DNA of 49,223 nucleotides from Gammaproteobacteria bacterium (GCA_009837725.1 VXSY01000077.1:1-49223); one strand, 5' to 3'; shown: positions 18,001 to 27,151, counted from the stretch's first letter. Numbers and translations are program-made. Notes: generated by a model not told the origin, from the letters alone.

Positions 18001-19901
18001 CCCGCAGCGATTCCCCACGCTTGGTCTCGAAACAACGGTTCCGCAGCGTGCTTTGCCGACGCCCAGGCCGCCCCTACCGCAAGGGACTCGGCAAGCTGCG
18101 CTGCTGCTCCTTTGCCGAGCAACTGCACCGCCAGCAATCCGGCCTCGGCAGGCCTTTCCGCCAGAAGGCCGAGGAGCGCCGCAGCTTGCTTGATGTCAGC
18201 TGAAGATTCGGGTTGCGGAGCCCAGTCCTCTGCGGGCTCGGTACGTGAGGTGTTGTCCTGCGCAACGCGGCCGAACGTCAACGTCTCCGACCGCGCAGCT
18301 TCAATCGCGCCGACAGCCTCATCAAGCGCTTCCCGAAGCCGCTCTTGGTCAACGGGCGTGAGGTCGATTTTCCGGCAACCGGCGAATGGGTGCAGCCTGC
18401 GCGGTCCACTCGTTAGCAATTCGGCGAGCCGCCTGATGTCTTGGGCGATCAGTTCGCATCCTGCGCGTGTGTGATTGGCCAGGCCGTCGCGCTTTAGCCG
18501 GGGTGGACGACGGCCCCGCCCGATGAAGCCCACAACGTCAGCAATGGCGCTATAGGCCGTGTAGCCGCGCCCATCCACTTCCCGGTGGAGAGCGTCCGCT
18601 ATACGGTTCAGTTGTTCGCGCTTCGACTGCAGTTCCACGGGCCGGAGGGGCTCGGGTTCTTCTTCCTCGCTCGCCCGCAACGTCCTATCTATTTCCTGCA
18701 ACACCTCGCGCTTGTTCGCGTGACGGGAATGAAGCTCTAGGCACAAGTGGCCGAGCCGGCATTTCTTTAGGCGGTCATGGACTACATCCAGTGCCGCCAT
18801 CTTCTCCGCCATGAAAAGCACGGTCTTGCCGTTGTGGACTGCGGCGGCGATCACATTGGTGATCGTCTGCGATTTGCCCGTCCCGGGTGGCCCCTGGACG
18901 ATTAGATTCCTGCCAGAACGTACCTCCTCGATAACCCTCGTCTGCGGCGCGTCCGCGTCGATAACCTGGACCATGTCCGCCGACGCGAGTCGCGGGTCAA
19001 GCCTTTCCTCCTTGCGGAACAGCGGCGCTTCCCGTTCGAAACCCTCTACCAGCAGGCGTAGCATCGTAGGGTCGGCGCTCAGCCGTCCTTCCGGCCACTC
19101 GTCCTGCTGCAGGTCGCGCTGCATGAGCTGCTTGGCGAAGGAGAAAAACCCGAGTTGCATGCCGTGCTCGTCAATACTCCACCGATGCTTGCCGGAAACC
19201 GCCTCCCGTACACGCTCGAAGTACGTCGAGGGCGACCATTCGTCGTCAGCGTCCACATCCGGTAGCGACAACCCGAAGTCGTCCCGAATGCGCGCCTGCA
19301 ATGGCAGATTTGTGAACAGGTCGTCCTCGCGGCCGCGAATGTCGTAGGTCGATGTCCTTTCGTTTCGCACCAACTCCACAGGAAGCAGCACGAGCGGCGC
19401 CTCCCGCATGAACTCAGATCGCTCGTCTTCGAACCACTGGAGGAAACCAATTGCAAGGAAAAGGATGTTAATCCCCTGTTCCTCCTCCGCGGTACGGGCA
19501 TCCCGCGCTAGCTGCAGCAGGCGCTTCTGCAACGCGTCGACTCCGAGCGTCGTGTCTAGATAACGGTCTGTGAAGCGGGACTCGTCGGTCTCGCCCATAC
19601 CGGGGAGCGCCAAGAGGTCCACCTCCCCGAAATGAACGTCGACGTCAACGGACTCTTCGATGTCGTTCTCGGCCGGATGAAACCTCATCTTCCGTCGGTC
19701 GGAGTGGAGCATCCGGAAGACCTCGTCGGCTCGCTCATTGACGATCGTCAGGAACCGCCCCCGGCCCTTGCGATTGACGTGAACGAGCCGATTTCGGGTG
19801 CCCGTATCCACAAGCTTCTGACGCGCGTCCTCGACGACGGCGGCAACTCGCGGATCGACCCTAGACGTATTGTTGCTGTTTGGTTGCTCCACAGGCGGCA
19901 T
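15042..19901 (-). CDS. giant DUF4011 / SF1 helicase with Vsr-like nuclease and DUF3320
   Basis: A protein of about 1619 residues. The N-terminus (to about 300) is the DUF4011 region. A superfamily-1 helicase core follows, with Walker A GPPGTGKS near 340, Walker B VDEAS near 975, GDQKQLPPT, and late motifs QGDERDVIFIS and RRLNVLFTRAR. Near 1330 lies a Vsr/DUF559-type nuclease (VECDGASYHG..RDRHRQQVLE). The C-terminus (about 1500 on) is DUF3320. Such Dna2-like proteins are seen in defence islands, where they are thought to process foreign or stalled DNA. The ATG at 19901 is chosen because the family block TGTRNRLVHVNRKG starts soon after; GAGGGGAG lies a little far (13 bases) upstream. It appears monocistronic. 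Confidence 0.88.
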   Translation of the reverse strand: MPPVEQPNSNNTSRVDPRVAAVVEDARQKLVDTGTRNRLVHVNRKGRGRFLTIVNERADEVFRMLHSDRRKMRFHPAENDIEESVDVDVHFGEVDLLALPGMGETDESRFTDRYLDTTLGVDALQKRLLQLARDARTAEEEQGINILFLAIGFLQWFEDERSEFMREAPLVLLPVELVRNERTSTYDIRGREDDLFTNLPLQARIRDDFGLSLPDVDADDEWSPSTYFERVREAVSGKHRWSIDEHGMQLGFFSFAKQLMQRDLQQDEWPEGRLSADPTMLRLLVEGFEREAPLFRKEERLDPRLASADMVQVIDADAPQTRVIEEVRSGRNLIVQGPPGTGKSQTITNVIAAAVHNGKTVLFMAEKMAALDVVHDRLKKCRLGHLCLELHSRHANKREVLQEIDRTLRASEEEEPEPLRPVELQSKREQLNRIADALHREVDGRGYTAYSAIADVVGFIGRGRRPPRLKRDGLANHTRAGCELIAQDIRRLAELLTSGPRRLHPFAGCRKIDLTPVDQERLREALDEAVGAIEAARSETLTFGRVAQDNTSRTEPAEDWAPQPESSADIKQAAALLGLLAERPAEAGLLAVQLLGKGAAAQLAESLAVGAAWASAKHAAEPLFRDQAWGIAAGDLEVDLQRGEAGGLGGWLARWGSRYRRASRQLGQVLAGKLPLTAAERADVARRLHGVQRRHNELADEKGFLESHLGALWRGERTDFAGLADAAKWIARVEESGVPLTANGLEHAAKSVVEPSKLAETFRAHAATIMKRVTAVVNLLRMDLAETGIEGRLEEVALAALGQRFRSMATSTHRYDEWCQIEVLVERMRSSGLDDLIQMVDEGALNPSEAAVEFEYACAEARLDVATRVAGLHSLQGLDRHELVRLFATLDVKHIDDVREFIRARHLAHLPTGAAGEMGVIRGEIARKRRHMPIRRLVERAGVALQRIKPVFLMSPISIAQFLPPKALRFDLLVVDEASQVKPEDALGAIARCDQIVVVGDQKQLPPTSFFDRLGAAEQDDEDDALDGVAPASEMESILSLCEARGVNAKMLEWHYRSRDPSLIRISNEEFYDLQLILPPSPLEPDASHGLSFERVPGVYATRGGTGSGRPGTNRIEAEHVVQAVCVHAECTPDLSLGLVTFSKAQADMVTELLEYERRTNAVLNEFLREGHAEDAFVKNIENVQGDERDVIFISVGYGPTEPGGRLNSMRFGPINAEGGERRLNVLFTRARARCRVFASFDPGDIDLSPTARPGPRILRQFLEFAATGQTAERLAEGLGPDSPFEEDVATVIRSLGYLADHQVGSAGFRIDIGVRHPDAPGRYLLAVECDGASYHGALSARERDRHRQQVLEGMLWTFHRIWSTDWFHRRKQEIQRLENALQQAKDRGELRIVSGANVDGRSDSADDETPSVEEPTKQEEAKQVGVSAASYRVADVTGLVRNATPNDPGQALPEPHEVDVARMADVVLAIVEQEGPVHLDLVARRVAEAFDKGRTGARILTATRAALIQARRQGQGELLDKGGFWLTRSQSNAVPVRSRAGIDGGVGRPKYLPPMEVLAGADWIERECGRIDQEDLIRELARLLGFRRTGAELRRSIAHALAGRESLAKGAQSSPSSS

Positions 19902-20485
19902 CGAAACCGTCAGCTCCCCTCGACGGAAGCCGCGGAGTTTCCCAAAGCCGGACTCCCTCCGCAATGCTATGCACTCCCTTGCCGGTTCGATTGCCCCACC
20001 CGCGCTAACGGCGGGGCTGCTGTGGTCCAAGGGACGGGGAGTTGCCAGATAGTCCGCCATGGCAGTACTGCAGGCGGCGTGCAATGCCTGATTTTCGCTG
20101 CCGCCGCACGCCGTCTGGTGCGATCACGCGCTTCCGGAGCTATGGGCGCCGAACTGTCTAGCCAGATCGTGGATTGGACGGAACACCGCAAGCCATGGTT
20201 TCGAGCCACGGAGGCCGCAGGCGGGAACTTGCCGCAGTCGATGCCGACCCAAGTGACGCTGGAGATCCAGCACTGACGCGCACCCCTCGACCGAAGAGTT
20301 GCGCCCCGACCCGCAGTCCCGCTAGCGCAGGGACCCGTGTGGACATGGAAGTGGTAGTCGACGATCCCTGAGCCGCGCTAGGTGGACGCGCTCGATTCCT
20401 CGCGCCGACACACGCAGTCCGGGAGGCTGTCGGCCGGCTTAAACCGACCGCAGACAGGCTGTTGGGTGTCCGCGCGGAGCTCCCC
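19902..20485. other. intergenic region (584 bases), no gene supported
   Basis: Open frames occur on both strands but none has a ribosome site or recognisable product. A hairpin with arms GTCCC/GGGAC flanking GCTAGC is at about 20317-20336. The upstream part should carry the promoter of the helicase gene. The downstream part follows the stop of the dehydratase gene. I see nothing else. Confidence 0.45.
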
Positions 20486-21379
20486 CTACAGGTTGCCGCC
20501 GGAGAGGACTACGCCGACGCGGCCACGGGCTGCGCCGGGGTTGTCGGCCATCGCGGCGAGGGTTGTTGCGGCGGAAGGTTCGATGACGATCTTCATCACT
20601 TGGGCGGCTCGGTTGGTCCAGTGCTTGATGGATGATTCGGATGCCAGCAGCACGCGGCAGCGCCGGCGCCGGAGGATGTGGAAGTTGAGGTTGCCGAGGC
20701 CCGTGCGCAGGCCATCGGCGACGGTTCGTGGGGGCAGTGGCGGGCGCAGTTCTCCTGCTTCCAGCGAGTCCTTGGCGTCGCGGGCCAGTTCCGGTTCGGC
20801 GAGGATCACGTCGCTCGTATCTGCGGCGAGCGCCGTTCCGGCAGCCAGGCCACCGCCGCCCACCGGAACCCACACCTGATCCAATGGCCCGTGTTCCTCG
20901 AGCAGTTCGAGCGCTGCAGTGCCCGCGCCGGCGATGATGTGGGGGTGGTCGTAAGGCGGCACGAAAGTCGCGCCGGTGTCCTGCACCACCTGTTCGAGCG
21001 TGGCGGCGCGGGCTTCGAGCGTGGGTTCGCATTCCACAACGCTAGCACCGTAGCGCTCGATGGCGGCGCGCTTGGAGGCGCGGGCGTCACTTGGCACGAC
21101 GATGAACGCGTCGAGGCCAGCCTCACGCGCTGCGAGGGCCAGGGCCGCGCCGTGATTGCCGGAGGAATGCGTGGCGACGGCGCGCACGTGGCGTGGCAGC
21201 TGGAGCACCGCGTTCGTCGCGCCGCGAATCTTGAAGGCGCCCATCCGTTGCAGGTTCTCGCACTTGAAGAAGAGCTTGGCACCAAATTCGGCGTCGAGGG
21301 TGCGGCTCGTGAGAACCGGCGTGCGATGCACCCGCCCTGCGATCCGGCGCGCCGCAGCTAGCACGTCGTCGCGATCCAC
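20486..21379 (-). CDS. PLP-dependent serine/threonine dehydratase family enzyme
   Basis: About 297 residues of fold-type II PLP enzyme. FKIRGA near residue 45 holds the Schiff-base lysine, SSGNHG binds the pyridine-ring phosphate region, PVGGGGLAAG is the tetraglycine phosphate loop, and the closing SGGN is typical. It would deaminate serine, threonine or hydroxyaspartate, or racemise serine; the sequence does not separate these. The GTG at 21379 matches the family length; an upstream ATG at 21433 would add 18 residues and overlap the CoA-transferase stop. It lies last in an operon with glnS and the CoA transferase, spaced tightly. Confidence 0.85.
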   Translation of the reverse strand: MDRDDVLAAARRIAGRVHRTPVLTSRTLDAEFGAKLFFKCENLQRMGAFKIRGATNAVLQLPRHVRAVATHSSGNHGAALALAAREAGLDAFIVVPSDARASKRAAIERYGASVVECEPTLEARAATLEQVVQDTGATFVPPYDHPHIIAGAGTAALELLEEHGPLDQVWVPVGGGGLAAGTALAADTSDVILAEPELARDAKDSLEAGELRPPLPPRTVADGLRTGLGNLNFHILRRRRCRVLLASESSIKHWTNRAAQVMKIVIEPSAATTLAAMADNPGAARGRVGVVLSGGNL

Positions 21380-21416
21380 GGATGGGTGCGTTCTGCCGCA
21401 GGCGGACGCTGCGGGC

Positions 21417-22613
21417 TCAGACGACGCCGGCATCGGCCAGCGTCGCCAACTCGCCTTCGCCGAGGCCCAGCAGCCCAACGTACACCTCGGCATTGTGCTC
21501 GCCGAGTTCTGGCCCCGGCCAGCGTACCGTGCCCTGGGTGCGCGAAAGCTTGGGAAAGACGCTCTGCATCTTGAGGTTTGGGAACAGCCGGTGCCCCACC
21601 TCGACGATTGCCTCACGGGCGCGGATGTGCGGATCCGCCAGCATCTCCGGGGCCCGGTAGATGCGGCCGGCGGGAACGCCTTTGGCTTCAAGCGTTGCCA
21701 ACAGTTCGTCGGCGGGAAGGGTGCAGGTCCAGGCGGCGATGCGCTCGTCGAGCTCGGCTTGATGTTCGCCACGGCCGACGTGATCGGCGTAGCGTGCGTC
21801 CTGCGCCAGTGCCGGCTCGCCCATCGCTTCGGCGAGGCGGGCGAACACCGAATCTTGGTTTGCGCCCATGACGATGTCTTCGCCGTCGGCGCTCGGATAG
21901 ACGTTGGACGGTGCCGTTTTCGGCAGGATGGCGCCGCTGCGTTCGCGGATGAGACCGCCTTCCGTGTATTCCGGAATGGTGGACTCCATTACGGCCAGCA
22001 CCGCCTCGTAGATGGCGGAGTCCACCATCTGGCCACGACCGCTGCGTTCCCGCTCGTGTAGCGCCGCCAGTGTGCCGACACAGGCGAAGGTGGCCGCGAG
22101 GGAGTCGCCAATGGAAAGACCTACGCGGCTCGGTGGCCGGTCCGGGTCGCCGGCGAGGTAGCGGATGCCGCCCATGGCCTCGCCGATGGAGCCGTAGCCG
22201 GCGCGAGGCGCATAGGGGCCGCTCTGGCCGAACCCGGAGACCCGCGCCATGACCAGACGCGGATTCACGGCAGCGAGTTGGTCGTAGCCGAGGCCCCACT
22301 TCTCCAATGTGCCGGGGCGGAAGTTCTCCACCACCACGTCGGCGCGTTGCACCAACTCCCGGAGGATGTCCTGGCCGCGTTCGTCGCGCAGGTTCAGCGT
22401 CACGGATTTCTTGTTGCGACCGATGACCGGCCACCAGACCGGCAGTCCACGGCCCCAGGACCGCATCGGGTCGCCCACGCCAGGAGCTTCCACCTTGATG
22501 ACCTCTGCGCCCATGTCGCCCAAGAGCTGACCGCAGAACGGGCCGGCGATGAGGGTGCCGAGTTCGATGACGCGCAAGTCTGCAAGCGCACCCTTGCTTT
22601 CGGCCTTGGCCAT
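21417..22613 (-). CDS. CaiB/BaiF family (class III) CoA transferase
   Basis: This 398-residue protein carries the class III CoA-transferase signatures: LRVIELGTLIAGPFC near the N-terminus, KSVTLNLRDERG, ENFRPGTLEKWGLGYD, and SIGDSLAATFA around residue 170, where the aspartate forms the glutamyl/aspartyl-CoA intermediate. These enzymes move CoA between carboxylic acids, as with carnitine, formate/oxalate or succinate partners. The acceptor cannot be told from sequence. ATG 22613 begins three bases after the glnS stop, so the two are co-transcribed. No partner dehydratase or acyl-CoA dehydrogenase is adjacent. Confidence 0.92.
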   Translation of the reverse strand: MAKAESKGALADLRVIELGTLIAGPFCGQLLGDMGAEVIKVEAPGVGDPMRSWGRGLPVWWPVIGRNKKSVTLNLRDERGQDILRELVQRADVVVENFRPGTLEKWGLGYDQLAAVNPRLVMARVSGFGQSGPYAPRAGYGSIGEAMGGIRYLAGDPDRPPSRVGLSIGDSLAATFACVGTLAALHERERSGRGQMVDSAIYEAVLAVMESTIPEYTEGGLIRERSGAILPKTAPSNVYPSADGEDIVMGANQDSVFARLAEAMGEPALAQDARYADHVGRGEHQAELDERIAAWTCTLPADELLATLEAKGVPAGRIYRAPEMLADPHIRAREAIVEVGHRLFPNLKMQSVFPKLSRTQGTVRWPGPELGEHNAEVYVGLLGLGEGELATLADAGVV

Positions 22614-22616
22614 CGC

Positions 22617-24278
22617 CTATCCCTGCCCTTGTGCCTTGGGCTTCCAGCTGTCGCGCAGGGAGACGATGCGGTTGAAGACCGGGCGTTCGGGGTGGTGCAG
22701 CTCGCTGTCCTTGACGAAATAGCCGGTGCGCTCGAACTGGAAGCGGGTTTCGGGGGAGGCGGCGATGGCAGGTTCGATGAAGCCGTGGTCGGTGTGCAGC
22801 GAGTTTGGGTTCAGGTCGCTTGCCAGATCGTCACCGGCAGGGGCGGGGACGCCGAACAGACGGTCGAAGTTGCGCACCTCGGCGGCGATCGCGGCGTTGG
22901 CATCCACCCAATGGATCACGCCCTTGGGCTTCAGCCCGCTGGTGTCGCTGCCGCTCTTGGATTCGGGCACGTAGCGGCAGCGAAGCCCCGATACCTCCCC
23001 GGCGGAGTCGCGCACGACCTCTTCACACTCGATGATGTAGCCGTAGCGCAAGCGCACCATGCCGCCGGGCACCAGGCGCCGATACTTGCGCGGCGGGTTG
23101 TCGCTGAAATCTTCTCGTTCGATGTAAAGGTTGCGCGAGAAGGCCATGTCACGTTGCCCCATGGCGGCCTGCTGCGGGTGCCACGGGCCGGTGAGTGTCT
23201 CGCCTTCACCGTCGTAGTTGGTGAGTGTGACCGGGAGCGGACTCAGCACAGCCATTGCCCGTGGGGCCGTGCTTTCGAGATCGTTGCGGACGCAGAACTC
23301 GAGAAACTCCACCTCCACCAGGTTGTCGGCCTTGCTGACGCCAATGCGGCGGCAGAACTCGCGGATGGCTTCCGGTCGATAGCCGCGGCGGCGCAGACCC
23401 GCCAAGGTGGGCATGCGGGGATCGTCCCAGCCCGAGACGTGGCCGTCGGCGACCAGCCTCGTCAACTGCCGCTTGGACATCACGGTAAAGGGCAGCCCCA
23501 GGCGCGAGAACTCGATTTGCGGCGGGTGGTAGTTCATGTCGATGTTGTCGAGCACCCAGTCGTAGAGCGGCCGGTGATCCTCGAACTCCAGCGTGCAAAG
23601 GGAGTGGGAGATGCCCTCGAGGGCGTCGCAGATGCAGTGGGTGAAGTCATACATCGGATAGATGCACCAGTCATCGCCGGTGCGGTGATGGGTGGCATGG
23701 CGGATGCGATACAGGACTGGATCGCGCATGTTGACGTTCGGCGAGGCCGGGTCGATGCGGGCGCGGAGCACATGGGCACCGTCCGGGAATTCGCCCGCCT
23801 TCATGCGCCGGAACAGGTCCAGGCTCTCGCCGGCCGGCCGGTCGCGGTAGGGGCTCGGCGTGCCGGGTTCGGTGAGCGTGCCGCGACTGGCACGGATCTC
23901 CTCCGCCGTGAGGCTGCAGACGAACGCCTTGCCGCGCACGACCAGCCGCTCGGCAAAATGGTAGAGCTCTTGAAAGTAGTCCGAGGCGAAAGTCGGCTCG
24001 CCGGTCCAATGAAAACCGAGCCACTCCACGTCGCGACGGATCGCCTCGACGAACTCCTCCCCTTCCTTCAAAGGGTTGGTGTCATCGAAGCGAAGGAATG
24101 TGCGCCCGTCGAACTCTTCCGCCACACCAAAGTTGAGGCAGATCGACTTGGCATGGCCGATGTGCAGATAACCGTTCGGCTCCGGCGGAAACCGCGTCAC
24201 GACGCCATGCGGCAACCGCTCCGCAGCCACATCGGCGCGTATCCGGTTGCGGATGAAGTCGCGAAGATCGTCCGACAT
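22617..24278 (-). CDS. glnS: glutaminyl-tRNA synthetase
   Basis: At 553 residues it matches the size of the Escherichia coli enzyme. Class I signatures are present: HIGH as YLHIGHAKS near residue 42, and the KMSKS counterpart VMSKRQL near 270. PPEPNGYLHIG, GISHSLCTLEFEDHRPLYDW and the C-terminal anticodon-binding beta barrels (TLTGPWHPQQ..., GVIHWVDA) are as expected. It charges tRNA-Gln directly with glutamine. Presence of GlnRS favours a gamma- or betaproteobacterial host over most alphaproteobacteria, which use GatCAB. The ATG at 24278 is fixed by the conserved N-terminus. It is divergent from the transglutaminase gene across 122 bases. Confidence 0.97.
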   Translation of the reverse strand: MSDDLRDFIRNRIRADVAAERLPHGVVTRFPPEPNGYLHIGHAKSICLNFGVAEEFDGRTFLRFDDTNPLKEGEEFVEAIRRDVEWLGFHWTGEPTFASDYFQELYHFAERLVVRGKAFVCSLTAEEIRASRGTLTEPGTPSPYRDRPAGESLDLFRRMKAGEFPDGAHVLRARIDPASPNVNMRDPVLYRIRHATHHRTGDDWCIYPMYDFTHCICDALEGISHSLCTLEFEDHRPLYDWVLDNIDMNYHPPQIEFSRLGLPFTVMSKRQLTRLVADGHVSGWDDPRMPTLAGLRRRGYRPEAIREFCRRIGVSKADNLVEVEFLEFCVRNDLESTAPRAMAVLSPLPVTLTNYDGEGETLTGPWHPQQAAMGQRDMAFSRNLYIEREDFSDNPPRKYRRLVPGGMVRLRYGYIIECEEVVRDSAGEVSGLRCRYVPESKSGSDTSGLKPKGVIHWVDANAAIAAEVRNFDRLFGVPAPAGDDLASDLNPNSLHTDHGFIEPAIAASPETRFQFERTGYFVKDSELHHPERPVFNRIVSLRDSWKPKAQGQG

Positions 24279-24400
24279 GGCAAGCTGGCAGGGGGCACAA
24301 AGGCGGCATTGTAGCCGGCGCGATGGGGCGGCTTGGATTTGTGCTTGGCGGGAACCAGGGTCCGAAGCGGAAGGACTGCCACAGCGACTAACATGGCCCC

Positions 24401-25885
24401 ATGAGGGTACGAATCGGCGTCGGCGTCGCGCTTTTGCTTGTCGGCGTGACCGGGGGAGCGTGGTGGCTCTTGCCTTCGGCGGCGCTGCCGACCACGCCCG
24501 AGGGCCTCCTTGCGGTGCGCATGGCTGGCGAGCGGTGGTATGCGGTGCAACTGCGGCATCGCCCGGTGGGACATTACCGCACCGTTTCCGAGCACACGCG
24601 GGAGGGTTTTCGCTTCTACAGCGAATTGGAGTTTGCGCTGGCTGCCGGGCCAGCGACGCGCATGGAGGACGAACTGGTCTTCGGCGCCGCACCTCCGCAC
24701 CGGCTTGTGCTTGCCAGACACGCGAGGTTCGCGGGCGGCACCGCGAAAGCGACGGTTTACTTGGCGGATGGCGTCGCAAGGATCGAAGACGACGGCGCGG
24801 TGCGGGAAACCGTGGCCGACTTCGACTTCGATCTTGCCGGCTATCTCGCGCTCGAACGCTGGCTGCAGGCGGCGCCGAGGCGGCGGGGGCAAACGCACGC
24901 GGTGCAGTCGGTGGATTTCGACCGGCTGGCGCTGCGGCGCACGGTCTGGCGTGTACATGAAACCGGCGCTGCGCGCGGCGGCAGTGTCGTTGTCGGTCGG
25001 GATGGTCGGCTGGACGAGACCCGCATCCACCTTGATGCGGACCTGGTGCCAGAGTGGCTGGCCCTGCCGCCGCTCTTCACCATTGACCGCGTTGCCAGTG
25101 CCGACACGGCGCTCGCGTGGCGCGATGCCGAAGGCATGGGTGCCCCGCCGTTTGCCGCCGGGTGGTGGCTGGCGCCGGCAACGCCGGGCATCGATCGCCC
25201 GGACGAACTGACGCGCCTCGTGCTGGCCGCGAGCAAGGCGTTGCCCTGGCCGGGCGAATCCGAAATGGTCGGGGGAGAGACGCGGCTGATCGGCGACTCG
25301 CGGCGGACTCGGCCCGCCACCACGCGCGAACTCGAAGCCGGAACCGAGGCAACATTGACCTATCCCGCCGATGCACCCGAGGTGCATGCGGTTGCTCTGC
25401 GTGCAACGGCAGGACTCGACGATGCCCGGCAACGCGCCAACGCCCTTACGCTGTTCGTCCACAGGCACCTTTCCTATCGCGAGCAGGTGTCCTTGCGGAC
25501 CGTTCACGACACGTTGCGAGACCGCGTTGGCGACTGTTCCGAATTCGCCGATGTGCTCACGTCCTTGGCCCGCGCCGCCGGCCTGCCAGCGCGCACCGTC
25601 GTCGGCATCGCCTACAGCGTCGAGCAGCAGGGCTTCGCGCCGCACGCCTGGAACGAAATCGCCGTGGACGGCCATTGGCACGCCTTCGACCCAACCTGGG
25701 GGCAAGTACGCGCCGACGCCACCCATCTGCCCATTCCTGACGAGCACTTTGTCCGCACACTCGCCGACTGGTCCGACGTGCGCTTCCGCGTCGTGGAGGC
25801 AGTGCGGGATGGTCACCTCGCACCTGCGGTGCCGGCCGCGGCAAGGGGTCTTCGACCGAGGTCGGCGTCAAAGGGCGAGGGCTAG
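24401..25885 (+). CDS. transglutaminase-like cysteine protease/transferase, membrane-anchored
   Basis: A 494-residue protein with an N-terminal hydrophobic segment (residues 5-24, VGVALLLVGVTGGAWWLL) acting as a signal anchor. The C-terminal third is a transglutaminase core: catalytic cysteine in VGDCSEFADVL near 377, histidine in APHAWNE near 412 and aspartate in FDPTWG. The middle is a beta-rich region without a recognised family. It is probably periplasmic. Bacterial members are usually proteases or amidases; the substrate is unknown. No ribosome site is visible before ATG 24401; the only nearby alternative (24392) stops at once. It stands alone, divergent from glnS. Confidence 0.85.
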   Translation: MRVRIGVGVALLLVGVTGGAWWLLPSAALPTTPEGLLAVRMAGERWYAVQLRHRPVGHYRTVSEHTREGFRFYSELEFALAAGPATRMEDELVFGAAPPHRLVLARHARFAGGTAKATVYLADGVARIEDDGAVRETVADFDFDLAGYLALERWLQAAPRRRGQTHAVQSVDFDRLALRRTVWRVHETGAARGGSVVVGRDGRLDETRIHLDADLVPEWLALPPLFTIDRVASADTALAWRDAEGMGAPPFAAGWWLAPATPGIDRPDELTRLVLAASKALPWPGESEMVGGETRLIGDSRRTRPATTRELEAGTEATLTYPADAPEVHAVALRATAGLDDARQRANALTLFVHRHLSYREQVSLRTVHDTLRDRVGDCSEFADVLTSLARAAGLPARTVVGIAYSVEQQGFAPHAWNEIAVDGHWHAFDPTWGQVRADATHLPIPDEHFVRTLADWSDVRFRVVEAVRDGHLAPAVPAAARGLRPRSASKGEG

Positions 25886-26426
25886 GAAGCTGCGCCGTTT
25901 CTACGGCCCAGTGATCCAGCCGAGTTAAATCGCAATATTTATCAATGCGTTATGTAGATTTACCATACTCGATCCCACTACCGATCCTTCCAGAGCCGCG
26001 ATGCGGAGGTGTCCGAAGACGGGTCGCGACACCGCCTGAAGCACTGCCCACACGCCACCGACGCCAGTCCGTCGCGCGCACGCGCCGTTCAGCCCGGTTG
26101 CCAGAACCTCGCGGACGGCGGGCAAGCACCATGCCTCTCTCCGACTCCACCGCACGGTCCAGTTCCAATCCGTTTCTTGAAGGGAATCCTGTGCGCGCGA
26201 TAGGCGCTCCCCCCCTCCCGCCGGGCCGTCCGGACCGGCGATGCCTGCTCCACGTCCCCGCGCTGAGCCTGCTCGTCGCCCACTGGAGCGCCAGGCACAC
26301 GTCAACATTCCGAAGCACCTTGCTCGGGTGCAGACACTCTGCGGCACACCAATCTGCCAGGAATCCCGCTGGCCGAGAACTCGTGCATCGTCCAGACGAA
26401 GAAACGAAGGGCCCGCGCCGACGCGA
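25886..26426. other. convergent intergenic region (541 bases)
   Basis: This lies between two gene 3' ends. Overlapping frames are open on both strands because of the GC content; none shows a start with a ribosome site or a known family. An AT-rich patch at about 25926-25975 (with TTTATCAA and TTATGTAGATTTACC) stands out from its surroundings and could be a promoter or a remnant boundary. I see no repeat or RNA gene. Confidence 0.4.
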
Positions 26427-27074
26427 CTAGCAGCTCACGGCCATCGCCTCGGGAAACTTGGCCAGACGAACCGTACCCGCGTAAAAATAGCGGCGCATGT
26501 CGGTCACCATGTCCTCGTAACTGTAATCGTCGATCGGTTTCCCGCGAAACTGGTTGATGCAGTCCAGCACCTCGCGGCGGTTGTTCTCCATTTGCGTGGC
26601 AAGATCGTCGGGCGATGGCCTTTCGTCGTTGTCCAGGATGGCCTGCCAGCCTTGGATCAGCGCAGCGAGCGCCGAAATGGTGGTTAGCAGGTTGGTCAGA
26701 TCCTTGCGGTCACCCTCGTCGGTTTCGTCACCAACCTTGTTGCTGATCAGTCCCGTAGCCACGGATATCCCAAGCAGCGTGAACGCTGCACCGCGATCCC
26801 GCGCCCGCTGATACCTCCCATGCTTGGGATCCCGCAGTTTGTCGCGAAACTTCATGAAGTTCTCGTCGATTTCGCTCAGCAAGTCGTTTGCCCGCTCATT
26901 ACGGCATTGGTCGTCGTTGCAGCCGCCTGCCACAGGCCATATGGGTTCTTTTGGTGGTTCCGTGCGTTCTCGCTCCCAATCAAACGTGCGTGCGAGCGTT
27001 CCCTTGAAGGTCGCACATCCACCAAGGCTTGCCAGGGCAAGCATCGCGATCAGGGAAATCCCCAGGTTCTTCAT
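26427..27074 (-). CDS. lipoprotein of unknown function
   Basis: A 215-residue exported lipoprotein. The leader MKNLGISLIAMLALASLGGC is a type II signal peptide with lipobox LGGC; cleavage would leave Cys20. The second-position residue is alanine, so outer-membrane sorting is expected. The mature part has a Cys pair (GGCNDDQC), a charged helical region, a hydrophobic stretch (AAFTLLGISVATGLI) and a second one (LLTTISALAALIQG), suggesting two membrane-touching helices. A good ribosome site (GGAGG) precedes ATG 27074. No family is recognised. It stands alone; two strong hairpins lie in its upstream region. Confidence 0.75.
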   Translation of the reverse strand: MKNLGISLIAMLALASLGGCATFKGTLARTFDWERERTEPPKEPIWPVAGGCNDDQCRNERANDLLSEIDENFMKFRDKLRDPKHGRYQRARDRGAAFTLLGISVATGLISNKVGDETDEGDRKDLTNLLTTISALAALIQGWQAILDNDERPSPDDLATQMENNRREVLDCINQFRGKPIDDYSYEDMVTDMRRYFYAGTVRLAKFPEAMAVSC

Positions 27075-27124
27075 CGTGCCTCCAGTCGGGCCGTGCGGTG
27101 CGCAACGAAGGCTTGCTTGCGGAG

Positions 27125-27151
27125 GGAAGGCGTCATACGATGTCGCCTTCC
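27125..27151 (-). promoter_or_regulatory. hairpin upstream of the lipoprotein gene
   Basis: Perfect 8-base arms GGAAGGCG and CGCCTTCC flank an 11-base loop. It ends about 50 bases before the lipoprotein start, so if the promoter is farther out the structure would form in its leader RNA. No T-run follows on either strand, so a simple terminator is unlikely. Confidence 0.45.

Noticed and set aside
22278-24314. 678-codon plus-strand frame over glnS and the CoA transferase
   Set aside because: Antisense to two clear genes with intact motifs; its composition is that of a reverse frame.
24197-25816. 539-codon minus-strand frame over the transglutaminase gene
   Set aside because: Antisense shadow. 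The plus-strand gene has the signal anchor and the Cys-His-Asp triad.
25945-26430. Open frames on both strands in the convergent gap
   Set aside because: No ribosome sites, no domain, and overlapping frames on both strands point to GC-driven chance.
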